Part shown: piece after piece, positions 1-10,847 of the stretch
Layout: every line of letters starts with the position of its first letter
Numbering within the stretch: position 1 is the first letter of the stretch
Source of the DNA: Heterohyrax brucei
Taxonomy: Eukaryota > Chordata > Mammalia > Hyracoidea > Procaviidae
NCBI GenBank assembly: GCA_028571685.1
Contig: CM053146.1
Coordinates: 108,599,431-108,663,430 of the forward strand
Direction: 5' to 3'
Length of the DNA: 64,000 bases
The notes under the pieces: generated by a model
What the model was told of the DNA's origin: nothing
Seen by the model: only the letters and a program-made list of their open reading frames with translations
Databases searched by the model: none
Program-made: the position numbers and the translations under genes

Positions 1-270
1 GGACTCAGGGACACAAATTGATCACATGGTGTGTGCACTTTATGGTTCTATTCATCTACAGGATGTTGCTCTACTGGCCTCTTACTAGAAGGGAGAAGAG
101 AAGACAGGAAATTTTTAAGAGGATATGACATGTATAGGATGGAAAGCAGTGTGCCGGCACTGGGCAAGGAGAGCAGAAAGAGCTGCAGACAGGCAGGTAT
201 GCAAATTTAACTTGGATAGTATACTTTCGTTGAATCACAATAAGAATAATAAAAAAAAAATCTGTCATAA
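1..270. other. Unassigned non-coding sequence
   Basis: No gene or repeat family was recognised. The stretch ends in an A-rich run just before an RTE fragment. If the FTCDNL1 model below is right, this is intronic. Confidence 0.4.
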
Positions 271-1016
271 GCAGTTGACATAACCCTGCTGGCTGAAAGG
301 GAAGAGAACTTGAAGTACTTAGGATTAAGACTGAAGACTACAGCCTTCAGTATGGATTATAACTCAACATAAAGAAAACAAAATACAACTGAACCAATAA
401 GCAACATCATAATAAAGACAAAAAAGACTTAAATTGTCACTCGGTAGCTGTCAGTTCTGGGATTTCATTTTACTTGGATCCACAATCAATGCCCATAGAA
501 ACATAAGTCAAGAAATCATAGGAAGAGTGCACTGGGCAAATCTGCTGAAAAAGGCCCCTTCAAAGTGCCAAAAAGCAAAGATGTCACTTTGAGGACTAAG
601 GTGTACCTGATCTAAGTGTTCACAACTGCCTCATGTGCATGTGAAACCTGGACAATGAGTAAGGAAGACTGAAGAAGAGTTGAATATATCACGGACTGCA
701 GAAGAACAAACAAATTTGTCTTGGAAGAAATACAGCCAGCATGCTCCTTAGGAATAAGGCTAGCAAGACTTCATCTCCTGTCCTTTAAACACGTTATCAG
801 GAGAGACCAGTCCCTGGAGAAAGATATCGTGATTGGTAAAGTCAGCAAAAAAGAGGAAGACCTCAATGAGACAAACTGATACAGTGGCTGCAACAATGAG
901 CTCAAACACAGCAATGATTCTTGAGGATGGGGTGGGATGAGACAGTGTTTCATTCTGTCCTACACAGGGTTGCTGTGAGCTGGAATCCACTTGAAAGCAC
1001 TTAACCAGCAACAATT
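271..1016 (+). mobile_element. RTE-type LINE, 3' part, sense
   Basis: This is the last ~750 bp of an RTE retrotransposon. It runs from the reverse-transcriptase region (a degraded form of the CAGATGACACAACC stretch) through the segment encoding the C-terminal end. It finishes in the family 3' tail, where a degraded GGGTTGCTGTGAGCTGGAA is followed by an AACAACAA-like run. Many frameshifts and stops leave it non-functional. The same 3' half recurs at 44.4-45.4 kb and 58.0-58.9 kb, which supports the assignment. Confidence 0.85.
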
Positions 1017-1566
1017 TTCAAACTGGGAAAACTGACGGTACTCTCAATGGAATAATTCAAGAGAATTCAAACACTGAGTGAGCAATACAAGTTTCAGACA
1101 TTAAAGAGCCTACCAAGTACCCAATATAATGTACGAAAGTAGACCTATACAGCAGTATATCACGGTAATTTAGGAAAGATTTGAATCACTATTCTCTGTC
1201 CTTGAGCATAGAGAATGTGACCTAGCTGGAGCTGGGTTCAGAAGGACTCATGCGGATATGTCAACTGGGCCCTGAGATAAAGACAATAGCTAAAATAATC
1301 TTGCAAAATATCTTTTAGCAATCTTACACACGAACTATTCAGACATAACACCAAAGACTTTCCATTCTTATCTTTTTCTATTAGCATTTAAAGAACAGAA
1401 AATTTAGATCAGTGAGGAATGTCCTAACTATCATTACTGGAACCTGTACCAATGATTGTTAAGAAAGATGACTCAAAATGCAGGATCAAATTTCAAGCCA
1501 ATCTGTGAAAAGGTAAAGCTTTCAACAGTTTTGCCCAGTTATGACATTAACATATGCTGATGGTTC
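1017..1566. other. Unassigned non-coding sequence
   Basis: AT-rich sequence without long ORFs or a repeat I recognise. Confidence 0.4.
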
Positions 1567-1775
1567 TGTAATGCTCCTTGGACCCAACTAGACATAGCTG
1601 TGGTAGTGTGCTCTTCCTTTTTCCCATTTGTACTTATTCTGTAACCTTTGGACTTGGGCAGACATGGCTCTGGCAGTTTGCTTGCCCATGTCCCCATTCT
1701 TGCCCACTCTGTAATATTCCTTGGACTCAGGCAGATCTGGCTATGGTGGCATGCTTGTCAGCTTCTCACTTTTGC
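1567..1775 (+). repeat. ~71-bp tandem repeat, about 2.9 units
   Basis: Three diverged units start at 1567, 1640 and 1710. Each opens with TGTAAY followed by CCTTTGGAC or TTCCTTGGAC and then a GCAGACATGGCT-like core. Spacings are 73 and 70 bp. The two overlapping small ORFs here (80 and 94 codons) are products of the repeat. It could be a minisatellite or the repeated U3 of an unrecognised LTR. Confidence 0.7.
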
Positions 1776-1956
1776 CTGCTTGATTATATGCCAAATGAAA
1801 CTTTCATTTCACTTTACTAAACTTTGCAGTATTTTCTCCTCTACAACAACTGAAATTTTACTACACCAGGAACAAAGAGATTTCATAGGCTTCCAAAGCC
1901 ACAGGTCACAAACAAAGAATCAGGAATCATAATAATTTTAGAAGTGTCAACATTAT

Positions 1957-2625
1957 TTTTAGGTGTTATCCAGTTGCTTCTAACTCGCAGTGACCCTCTG
2001 TACAACAGAACAAGCTACAATCCAGTCCTGCGGCATCTTCATAATTCTTGCTGTGCTTTGGCCCATTACTGCTGCCTCTCTGTCAGTTCACCTCACTGAT
2101 GGTCTTCATCTTTTTCGCAGACCCTCTGTTTTACCAAGTATGATGTCTTCATCTTTTTTGCTAACACTCTCTTTTACCAAGTATGTTATCAGGAGGGACT
2201 AGTCCAAAATAATGAGACAAAGTCTCAGAATCCTTGCTGTACTTCTTCCAAGAGAGATTTGTTCAGTCTTTTAGCAGACCATGGGATATTCTATATTCTT
2301 CTCCAACACCACAGTTCAAAGGCATCAGTTCTTACTCTGTCTTTGCTATTCATTGTTCAGCACTTGTACGCATATAATGTGACTGAAAATACCAGTCTGG
2401 TGCACCTTCGTTTTCAAGATGACATCTTTGCAGCAGATTTGACCAGTTAGGTGTGTTGCCTGATTTCTTCGCTGGTGCTTTCATGAGCACTGACTATGGA
2501 TCCAAGTAAGATGAAATCGTTTCAGATTCAATCATTTCTCCATTTATCATGATGCTGCAATTGGTCCAACTGTGAGAATTTTTGTTTTCTCACATGTTGA
2601 GGTATAATCCATACCGGAGGCTCAC
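1957..2625 (-). mobile_element. RTE-type LINE, 3' part, antisense
   Basis: Reads as the reverse complement of the RTE 3' region. It begins at the 3' tail (TGACCCTCTGTACAACAGAA) and continues into the RT-domain coding part (CATATAATGTGACTGAAAAT). A short duplication around 2120-2190 repeats the TTTTACCAAGTATG block. Coding capacity is lost. Confidence 0.85.
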
Positions 2626-3485
2626 ATACATTTACTGAAAGTCAACTGACTGCAAATGTTAATCTCATTTACAAAACATCTTCACATCAACATCTAGATT
2701 AGTGATTGACCAAATTCACTGAGGACCTTAACCAAACTGATATATAAAATTAAACATCACAGAATCCAATGCAGAAGAAAGGTGAGGGGAAATGATGATG
2801 GTAGGGAGAGATTCCTTGACAAAAGATTCCATGAGGGCAACTGGTCAAAATCAGAATGGCCAGCAAATTCTAGAAGACACTCTAAGAAAATGAAAATGAA
2901 ACAATAGTCAACGCAAAGAGTATTCTATCTATTTGCATGCAGAGATAGAATTAATTAATGACAGAGTTTGGGTTAAATCCATAACAAATATATAAAAATA
3001 AAAACTAAGTAAACAAATAATCAAATAGATAATTAGCAACTCCAGCAAAAAAAAGCGCAAAAAAGATAAAATAGAACAACATTCTAAGTGATTTATTATA
3101 AACAACATTTACATTTACACAGCTATATAGTATAACCACTAGACATTGCTCCAAATTCTGACTAAACTACATGGAGAGAAGAAAAGATTAGGAAGTGTGT
3201 ATGTGTGCTGGCAGTGAGAGGTAGGTGAATTGAAGTTCGATTCTCATTTGCTGCAGTGAGAATTTAAAAAATAATGTCTAAATCTGAAATATATAAAAGC
3301 ATCATTCTAAGTATGATATTTAGATACATGGAGTTAGACCTTAAGTTACAAGAAAGTAAAAAAGGGCTTGGATCTGGGAAGAAGGAAACTGAAGTGTATA
3401 CACAGTGGCAGGAGGGTAAGGAAGTTTTGTAGGTATTTTGAGTTTTAGGAACAAACTTTATATAATATTTTCCTTTATCCATGTG
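2626..3485. other. Unassigned AT-rich sequence
   Basis: No gene and no confident repeat. Contains A-rich runs near 2985-3075. Confidence 0.4.
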
Positions 3486-3680
3486 TGTGATGGTCAACTT
3501 AGCTGGGCCATGATTCCCTGTGTTTATATGGGATCACCTGCATGATAGGATCTGCTGTGAATACACAATCAGTTGAAAGAGAGTTTCCTTGACTATGTGG
3601 CCTGCATCCAAATATAGCAAACATTCCGGTTTTTTGTCTGCTCTGGATCCTGCAACTGTCTTACGCTAGTTCATCTGACT

Positions 3681-4033
3681 TGTCGGGGGCCATGAAAAAA
3701 CTTCAGGCCCCGAAAAACAGGAAGTCTGGAAAGCCCCTGAAAACGCGCGTGCGTGAAGATTACCCAGCGTCACTGCCCAGCGTCACTGCCTAACGTCAAC
3801 TGTACAGGCATACTGTCTGCCCAATCATAGAACGCCAACTGTCTCATACCAGCTATCTTCCAGTCCTAAGCCCTTCCCCTCCCCAACTTCTATATATATT
3901 ACTCTGCTACAATAAAACCTCGAGGCTTGATCAGAACTTTGTCTTGCCTCCATTTCTTCGCGTCTCTCGCCTCACTTTCATTTTCACAGGCTCCCCCTCA
4001 TCCCTCCGTTGATTCGCCCCGCGGGTCGGCGCA
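3681..4033 (+). mobile_element. Solo LTR of a class II-like endogenous retrovirus
   Basis: A 353-bp element begins TGTCGGGGGCC and ends GGTCGGCGCA. The flanks are CTGACT at 3675-3680 and CTAACT at 4034-4039, a 6-bp target duplication with one mismatch. A TATA-like run lies near 3890 and AATAAA at 3911-3916, followed by a pyrimidine-rich U5. Six-base duplications are typical of betaretrovirus-like (ERV2) elements. It is more GC-rich than its surroundings, suggesting a comparatively young insertion. No internal retroviral genes are present. Confidence 0.8.
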
Positions 4034-4263
4034 CTAACTTCTAGTTATTGGGACTTCAGGTAGCAGCTTACCTACTGAACTTGAGATTCATTGATCTTAG
4101 CCTGTGAACAAAAGCCCTGGTCTCTGACCTTTAGATCTTGACTTCACTAGCTCCTGCAGCCATGTGAATCATGAGAAGTCTCTACCTTGATCTTCACATT
4201 TGGGACATTCTAACTTCTACAAACACGTGAGTCATTTCCTCGATATAAATTTCTCTCTCTATA

Positions 4264-4266
<3 letters not shown>

Positions 4267-4318
<52 letters not shown>

Positions 4319-4327
4319 TCACTCACT

Positions 4328-4356
<29 letters not shown>
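4267..4356 (+). repeat. (TC)n-(ACTC)n-(AC)n compound microsatellite
   Basis: A long CT run followed by ACTC units and then an AC run. It grew at the pyrimidine-rich end of the host LTR-like repeat, immediately before the mariner insertion. Confidence 0.97.
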
Positions 4357-4361
<5 letters not shown>

Positions 4362-4363
<2 letters not shown>

Positions 4364-5618
4364 AGGTCTGACAACTAACAAACTATCCTAGAGAAAGTGC
4401 TGCATACCTCACTGCTCAACATCACTAAGGTCACCTTCAAAGTACTGCCCCTGGGAAGCTATGCACTGATGCCAGTGTCTTGTCTGCCCTTCAAAACAAT
4501 TTTGGAACTCTCTCTGGAATAGACACTAGAGCTGTCATTTTACCTTTGATGCCCTGAATGTCACCAAAATGTCTTCCTTTCAGCATTTCCTTTATCTCCA
4601 GGTAAATAAAAAAATCACTGGTGGCCAGATCAGGTGAGTAGGCAAGGTATTCCAATACAGCTATTTATTTACCGGATAAAAACTCCCTCATAGTCAGGAT
4701 CATGTGAGCTGGTGCACTGCCATGATGCAAGAGCCGTGAATTGTTGGCATAGAGTTCAAGTCATTTCTGTCTAAATTTTTCATGCAGCCTTTTCAGCACT
4801 TTCAAATAGTAAACTTGTTAGCTGTTTGGCCAGCTGGCACAAGTTCATAAGGAACAATCCGTCTTGATATGGACTGCAACATTTTTTTGGTTGTGCCAAA
4901 TTGGCTGAAATTCCATCACACACTTTGACACTTTGTTTCAGGATTGCACTGGTACATCCATGTTTCATCACCAGTGATAACACGGCCCAAAACATGTCTT
5001 GCCTCACCAAAAGGTCTCGCAAATGTCAACTCTGCTTCACTTTTGTTCATCAGTGAGCTCCTTTAGGACCATTTTTGCACACACCTTTTTCATGCCAAGA
5101 TTTTCAGTTAAGATTTTCCTGTTTCCCTATTGATGCTTACTTAGTCTGCTATGCTTCTGACAATTGGCTGATAACTTTCTTGTACAATTCGACAAACTTT
5201 TGCAATGTTTTCATCAGTTCTGCTCATTACTGGCCTCCCTGACCTCTCTACATCAGTGACACTTTCCCTCCCCTCAGGAAAACATTTAATACATTCGTAC
5301 ACTGTTGTTTTCTTCACAGCATTATCCCCATAAACTTGGACTAACATATCCATTATTTCACTTCCACTCTTGCCAAGATGAACAAGAAATTTAATGTCTG
5401 CTTGTTGCTCTAATTCAATTTCCGACATTCTTGCAATAACACACAAAAACACGCAACAATAATAACGCATGCCACTCGGCAAGACACCACCACACATCAA
5501 CATGAACAGCTGAGAGACACTGATATACCAAGGTTATGAAACCTTACCAAGTTGTTTCTACAGCGCTGCCAACATAAGGGTATGGTGGCAAGTCCGTGAA
5601 CTCGGTTGTCAGACCTCG
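4362..5618 (-). mobile_element. Mariner-family DNA transposon, inactive
   Basis: A 1,257-bp element has terminal inverted repeats: CAAGGTCTGACAAC at the left, and GTTGTCAGACCTCG at the right end, which reads CGAGGTCTGACAAC in reverse. The right flank is TA and the left flank is CA, consistent with the TA target duplication of Tc1/mariner elements. Length matches a full mariner (about 1.3 kb). The transposase is on the minus strand and disrupted. The element sits inside the older LTR-like repeat, so it is the younger of the two. Confidence 0.9.
4500..5428 (-). pseudogene. Mariner transposase, broken
   Basis: The reading frame starts at the methionine encoded at 5428-5426, giving MSEIELEQQADIKFLVHLGK, and stays open to about 5141. 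It then continues through frameshifts. The N-terminal helix-turn-helix region is clear (the GRESVTDVERSGRPVMSRTD segment). Catalytic motifs are seen in other frames: TGDETW near 4960-4978 (first aspartate kept); HHGSAPAH near 4720, where the second catalytic aspartate of the usual HDNAPAH is glycine; and YSPDLATSDFF near 4605-4640 (third aspartate kept). A stop codon lies between the last two motifs. It cannot be active: frameshifts, a stop and one lost catalytic residue. Confidence 0.88.
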
Positions 5619-5701
5619 TATATATATTTATAATGTTTTATTGGTTTTGCTTCTTTACAGAATCCAGCCTAAGACAACATGCATGTATCATATCAATATA
5701 A

Positions 5702-5788
5702 TCAAAAGCAAGAAGGAAAATGAGGAAGGAAGAAAAAAGGGAGGGAAGGGGAGGGAGGAGAGAAAAGAAGGAAAAGAAAAATTTTAGA
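5702..5788 (+). repeat. Purine-rich low-complexity tract
   Basis: Almost uninterrupted A/G sequence (GGAAGGAAG and GGGAGGGAAGG patterns). Confidence 0.9.
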
Positions 5789-6094
5789 GACATAATACGG
5801 AAAAAAATTAGACATAGTCTAATAGATTAAATGCAGATTTTTATAGAAAATGAAAACCAAACTCCAAAACATTAAAATATTTATATATAAGCTTTAAATA
5901 AATATAGACCAGATCTCTGTCTTAAACTCTAATTGTATATCCAACTATCACATTGGCCGCATGTAAAACTATATTCATGCTTTTTGCTGCAAAATTCCCT
6001 TTCTTCCCGTTTTGCTTTTGTCCGCGCTTTGTCCCCCAGCTCCCAATATCCTATCAGTTATCTTCACTGTCTGCTATCTTAGAACGCTCTTGTC

Positions 6095-6537
6095 AACTGA
6101 ATTGTGTCTCCCAAAAAGGTATGAAGTCCTAACTCCTGGTACCTGTGAATCTTTGGCCATCGGATCTTTGCAGACGTTATCAGTTAGTTAACATGAGGTC
6201 ACATGAAGCAGAATGGATTTTTACTCAATACGAGCAGTGTCCTTATAAAAAGATGAGATGAGTCACAGACACAGGGGGAACAGAGTCATGTGAAGATGGA
6301 GGCAGAGGCTAGGGTGAAGTATCAATAAGCTAAGGAATACTCATGATTACCAGGAACTGCTAGAAGCTAGGAAGAGGCCACGAAGTATCTTCTAGAGCTT
6401 TCAGTGAAGGTAAGGCCTTGCTGACACCTTGATTTCAGACTTCTAGCCTTCAGTTCTGGGAGACCATAAATTTGGGTTGTTTTAAGCCACTCAGTTTGTA
6501 GTAGCTCATTAGAATAGCTCTGGGAAACTAATACAGC
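6095..6537 (+). mobile_element. MLT1-type ERVL-MaLR LTR
   Basis: Contains the ordered landmarks of this LTR group: ACTGAATTGTGTCTCCCAAA near the start, AGTCCTAACTCCTGGTACC, GTGTCCTTATAAAAAGA, GACACCTTGATTTCAGACTT and TTTTAAGCCACTCAGTTTG, ending GGGAAACTAATACAGC. No internal sequence follows, so it is a solo LTR. Confidence 0.85.
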
Positions 6538-6569
6538 CACCATCGCCTTCCCCAACTGACTACCTGTCT

Positions 6570-6890
6570 TCCATCCATTCTCTCCCAGTCAGAATGATCT
6601 TCCCCAAAGTCAAATCCAATCATACCACTTTCTGCTTAAAGTTGCTCCGTGTCTCCTCACTGCTTTTAGCATGAAGTTTGAATTCTTGAATGTGGCATAG
6701 AAGACTTTGTAATCCAGTGTCTGACTACCTCCAGAGCCTCATTTCTCCACAGCTGCAGGAATGACTCTCCTACCCTACCTCACCCCATCGTATTTCTAAG
6801 TTCAGCCAGCCACACTGAAGTCCTCTGCAGGTCCTCATGCTCTGGCTGCTCTCACCTCTGGTCCTCCACAGTGCTATTCTCTTTATTTAC
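6570..6890 (+). mobile_element. L2 LINE fragment
   Basis: Resembles the L2 3' region in sense: CAAATCCAATCATACCACTT, TGCTTAAAGTTGCTCCGTG, then the CCAGCCACACTGAAGTCC stretch. Strongly diverged, as expected for an ancient mammalian element. Confidence 0.6.
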
Positions 6891-7076
6891 TTTAGAAGTT
6901 CTTAAATTAAAATAACATGCAAAATTACATATATATAGATACGAGTGCACACAGGCGTGTACAAATACATATGTATATACACTTATAAATAATGGTGTCA
7001 GTATTTGTAAATCCCCTAAACACCAATTTTGAACCTCAGTTTAAGAATTCCTTCTTTAAGGCATAAGCAAGCTTTC

Positions 7077-7240
7077 AAAAAAAAAAAGACCAAACTCATT
7101 CCTGTCAAGTTGACTCATAGCAACCCTATAGGACACAGAACTGCTTCATAGAGTTTCCAAGGGGTACCTGATGGATTCAAACTAGCAAACTTTTGGCTAG
7201 CAGCTGTAGTGCTTAACCACTATACAACCAGCATTTCCAA
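7077..7240 (-). mobile_element. AfroSINE
   Basis: AfroSINEs are tRNA-derived SINEs of afrotherian mammals. In antisense they start at an A-rich/CCAAAC run, pass through the GACTCATAGCRACCCTATAG block and the TTTCCAAGGRGYRCCTGGTGG block, and end at the tRNA-like head (CTTAACCACTRYRCCACC). All three blocks are visible here. A TATTAAAT-like target duplication was not resolved. Confidence 0.93.
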
Positions 7241-9021
7241 GGAAGTTTATAGGTGATAGCAAAAAGTTTTGAAATATTCACAATTTTTATAGACAAAGCA
7301 CATATGCATACATATATCAGTATCAACTATCTTTTATGTCACCAGAATTTTCTCCATTGCCTCTTCTTCTCAAAGAAAGTTATATATTTAAGCTGCTTTC
7401 CTTGCAAAGGGTTTACTGTAGTGAAAAACATCCCTTTTACTGTTCTGAGAACAGTGGAATCTAGGATTTGAATAGTTCTGCCTCATAAGAATGCCTGAAC
7501 ACGCTGTTACCAAAAGAAAAAAAAAAACCTTAAAAAAAATTGGATGATATTAGATGAACAGCTGTGTAGAAAGGGGAATGTAAAAATAAAAACTGCATGT
7601 TGGAGCATCAAAATAGTAACCATGTACAGTATATGACTGTTTTTAATCAGATGAAGATTGAAGCTATTACATTTCAAATCAAATGTTATAAATTAGTTCA
7701 AGAATGCAGCTGAGCTCTCATTTAATTAGAAATGTCCATGTTTAAATCATGAGGTACAGTAGCTGCCAATGAACCAAAAGGGCAGGCAAGGGAAGGCAGA
7801 AACAGTGTGTCCAGACTCCCTGATTTTCGGCTGTCTTCTGTATGGGGTGAGCATCTGGGGTGGACTAGTTCTGATGTAATGAAGAACTCCATGTACTAGC
7901 TAATTTGAGATTCAATGTAATTGTCCCTAATTGTTTTGAAGACAATTAAAACCATTATTCTGGTCTGGACAACTCTGAACTCTTCATTTCTGTGTGAAAC
8001 ATATTCCTCCCATGCTGATTTTTAACTCTTTCTTGGATTAAAAGTGAAGGAAATTTAGGGCCAAGATTTCCCTGGGAAATGATCCCCTCAACTGTCAGGT
8101 CACATTAAAATGTAGCACAAGCCATGAGTACTCCTTCAGAAATAAGTTTCTCTTCCCATTTCTTGTTCTTGATGCAGTTCACCAAACGTCCGAATCTATA
8201 TCCCAAAAGCTAGAGAATTCATTATTAAATAAAAAGGAGGCAGCATCACAGAGGGATTTCTGAGGTCACACAGAGAAGAATGCAATTATCCTCCAGCCAG
8301 CTTTCCCCGAAGGTTATGAGCCTCTGTGTACCGTAATTAACCACACTGCAGCTAGACAGTCCACGCAAGAGGCTTTTCTTGTCTCCCAAGTGGCCTCATT
8401 CAAAAACACCTCAAGTGACATAGCTCAAATTTTCCAAATTAAATTTACCCCTGGAGCTGAAATCAAGCATGTGACAGTTTGGCTCTCAACAAAACCTTAG
8501 AGAAAGTTGTACATAAGGAAAGCAGTAAGAAGGAAAAAAAAAAATCAGAGGAAAAGGGTAGGAGTTAACATTTAAGTGGTTTTTGAACCTCATCATTACC
8601 CTTGCTCAAGAAAATAGAACACAGATGGGCTAAACACACATCATTCTGCCCTGAAGAGTCTAAGGAACTCACTAGAAACTAGAAACTACTGTTGTTTCTT
8701 CACTATCTACTGTGAACTTGGAAGGCACAGAAGTATTGATGATTTTTTTTTTTTTTTCATTTGCCACATCCCACAGCATTTAGTTTTACAGAATGTCTCA
8801 GGGTAGAAAGTAGAAGGATGAGTTACAAAAACACAGCATGCCACTGCATCCTGTAAAAGCTGGTAGTTGATAAAATTCTTAAAAGTCTACTTTCCCCAGG
8901 GCATTGAGGAATGATTCTATTGTCATGAGCTGTTCTGGTCTGTAAAAACAGTCTACATTAAGGAATAACCCACAACCCCAAAACATCCTCTTACTTCTGG
9001 TCACAGCACCATCATCTTCTG
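7241..9021. other. Unique non-coding sequence, possibly conserved
   Basis: No transposon signature from about 7560 to 8480. The stretch is rich in TAATTA/CAATTA homeodomain-type cores (for example TCTCATTTAATTAG near 7715, and TTGTCCCTAATTGTTTTG followed by GACAATTAAAACC near 7921-7955). It has no sustained ORF. This texture resembles developmental conserved non-coding DNA, but conservation cannot be seen from one sequence. A T-tract lies at 8743-8758. Confidence 0.35.
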
Positions 9022-9207
9022 CTGCCACCCCAAACAAACCAAATACCTAACCCAGTGCCATCGAGTCGATTCTGACTCACAGTGACCCTATAGGGCAGAA
9101 CAGAACTGCTCCATAGAGTTTCCAAGGAGTGCCTGGCGGGTTCGAACTGCCAACCTTTTAGTTACTAGATGTAGCACTAACCATCAGATCACCAGGGTCT
9201 CCAAAGC
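9022..9207 (-). mobile_element. AfroSINE, near-consensus
   Basis: One of the least diverged copies: CCAGTGCCATCGAGTCGATT, then the CCTATAGGGCAGAACAGAAC and GGCGGGTTCGAACTGCCAAC blocks. The retained CpGs suggest relative youth. Confidence 0.95.
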
Positions 9208-9210
9208 AAC

Positions 9211-9284
9211 TGCGCTGACCGGGGAAATGAACCTGAGTCAGCTGCTCGGAAAGCAGCTATGCTCACCATTGTACCACCAACACT
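9211..9284 (-). tRNA. tRNA-Gly(UCC)-like pseudogene
   Basis: The minus strand reads GTGTTGGTGGTACAATGGTG, then an anticodon arm with stem GCTGC/GCAGC around loop TTTCCGA (anticodon TCC), then a T arm and a CGCA 3' end. This matches the body of mammalian tRNA-Gly(UCC). The acceptor stem is mismatched. The B box is damaged: GGTTCATTTCC instead of GGTTCGATTCC. It is therefore more likely a pseudogene or retroposed tRNA fragment than an active gene. It begins four bases beyond the end of an AfroSINE. Confidence 0.7.
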
Positions 9285-10117
9285 CCCACTCCTACCTCAG
9301 AGACAGGGGAAAACAGACTCAGGTCCACTGCTCCCAGGCAAGGACGGATCCCCCTTGAACCTTCATGTCAACAGACAGGAAGGCTTCCACACAGGCAGAA
9401 AGAACAGAACTGCCTTAAAAATGTGAAACTGTAAAATATAAAATTCATTAAACTTTCAAGTGCACTTAAAGAAGGAGCTTTGATTTTTGTCCCACAAGTT
9501 ACTTTGCATTTGGAATCTGTATATAATATTTCCTCATCCAAAAGAATGAAAAATAAAAGACCCAACAACACTTCCCATCACTCCAAACCTAACTGTCATA
9601 AAATGTCACATTTCTTCTAGCTCTTTACTCCAAAACAGAGAAATTATGCAGTGGTTATCAGTCTTAAGCAACTTTGTGTGTTTTTGTACAAATCATTTAA
9701 AATGTCTTATCAAATTAACCTGATAAAATTCCTTGTTATTTTCAAAATATTTTATTAGATATTGCCTTAAAATATACACACAGCATAAACTTGAAAAGCA
9801 TACTTATTTTAGTTTTGCTCTTATCCAGCCATTAGATTTTCTGGTGAATTATTACATTCAAATGCATATCATAGACACCCGAAGTTTATGTTATTACCAG
9901 AAGTTTTCATCAGTAGTACAGCATAATATTATCTGAGCAGCAGAGATCAACAACAACAATGATTTTATGTCTGGTGTTATGATTGATATTCAAAATAATC
10001 TACGCTTGCTTGGAGTTACCAATCAGTACTTCACTTTCAATTAAAAGAGATGTTTTTAAAGAGGATAATATGCCAGGGCAAAATCAAATGTATTTGAAAA
10101 TATTTTTAATTCTCCAC
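9285..10117. other. Unassigned AT-rich sequence
   Basis: No gene or confident repeat. It contains several small chance ORFs. Confidence 0.4.
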
Positions 10118-10288
10118 TAAAACAAAAAAATCAAACCCAGTGCCACTGAGTCGATACCCACAGCAAATCCATAGGACAGAGCAGACGTGCCCCAAACAGT
10201 TTCCAAAATGCAGCTGTGGATTCAAACAGCTGACCTTTTGGTTGGCAACCAGGCTCTTAACAACTGTACCTATGACCAGGGCTCCAAA
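10118..10288 (-). mobile_element. AfroSINE
   Basis: Antisense copy with CAAACCCAGTGCCACTGAGT at the tail side and GACCAGGGCTCC at the head. Confidence 0.9.
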
Positions 10289-10667
10289 TCCCTTATTAAA
10301 CAATACTAAAATAATTCTGCTTTTCCTTTTAAACAATCATAATTCTTTAAATTCAAGTTGTCCTACTAACCCTTACAACATCCCCAGGAGACACAGTGCT
10401 TATTTTATTCAACCCATTGCCCAACTCAAAACTATGAGCTCCCAATCCAAAAATGCTTACCATGTTTGTTTCCATGGCAATTAGGAGTGAAATTAAGGCT
10501 AATTTAACACTATCTATTCAAAATTTAAGACCCAAAGATGTTTCTTCCCAACCACAAAGTATATATGATCACCTTTTGCAACAGAATGTTATTAAATCTT
10601 GGACACTGGGGTTCATTTTAAAGAAGAAATACATGTGAAAAGTAAATGTTCAGAAAAATAATGATGT

Positions 10668-10830
10668 GGTACCCAAAACCAAACCCATGGCCATCAATTC
10701 TGACTCATAGTGACCCTACAGGACAGAACGGAACTGCTGCATAGAGTTTCCAAGGAGTGCCTGGTGGATTCAAACTGCTAACTTTTCAGTTAGCAGTTGC
10801 AGCACTTAACCACTACGCCATCAAAGATGA
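10668..10830 (-). mobile_element. AfroSINE
   Basis: Antisense copy beginning ACCAAACCCATGGCCATCAA and ending in the tRNA-like head CACTTAACCACTACGCCATC. It is followed within 20 bp by a sense copy, forming a tail-out inverted pair. Confidence 0.93.
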
Positions 10831-10847
10831 TGTGATAGATTCTACCT

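Larger units (their letters stand above)
3486..5680 (+). mobile_element. Old LTR-like host repeat split by two later insertions
   Basis: Three segments, 3486-3680, 4034-4361 and 5619-5680, read as one older repeat. It opens with TGTGATGGTCAACTT, a start seen in ERVL-class LTRs. It ends with the motif 'CATGTGAATCATGAG ... ATAAATTTCTCTCTCTATAT' followed by CCTAAGACA. A solo LTR and a mariner element interrupt it. The exact family is uncertain; continuity across the insertions is the strongest evidence. Confidence 0.6.

Noticed and set aside
4780-5022. 80-codon minus-strand ORF as a separate gene
   Set aside because: It is a shifted frame of the mariner transposase; the true frame gives the TGDETW motif.
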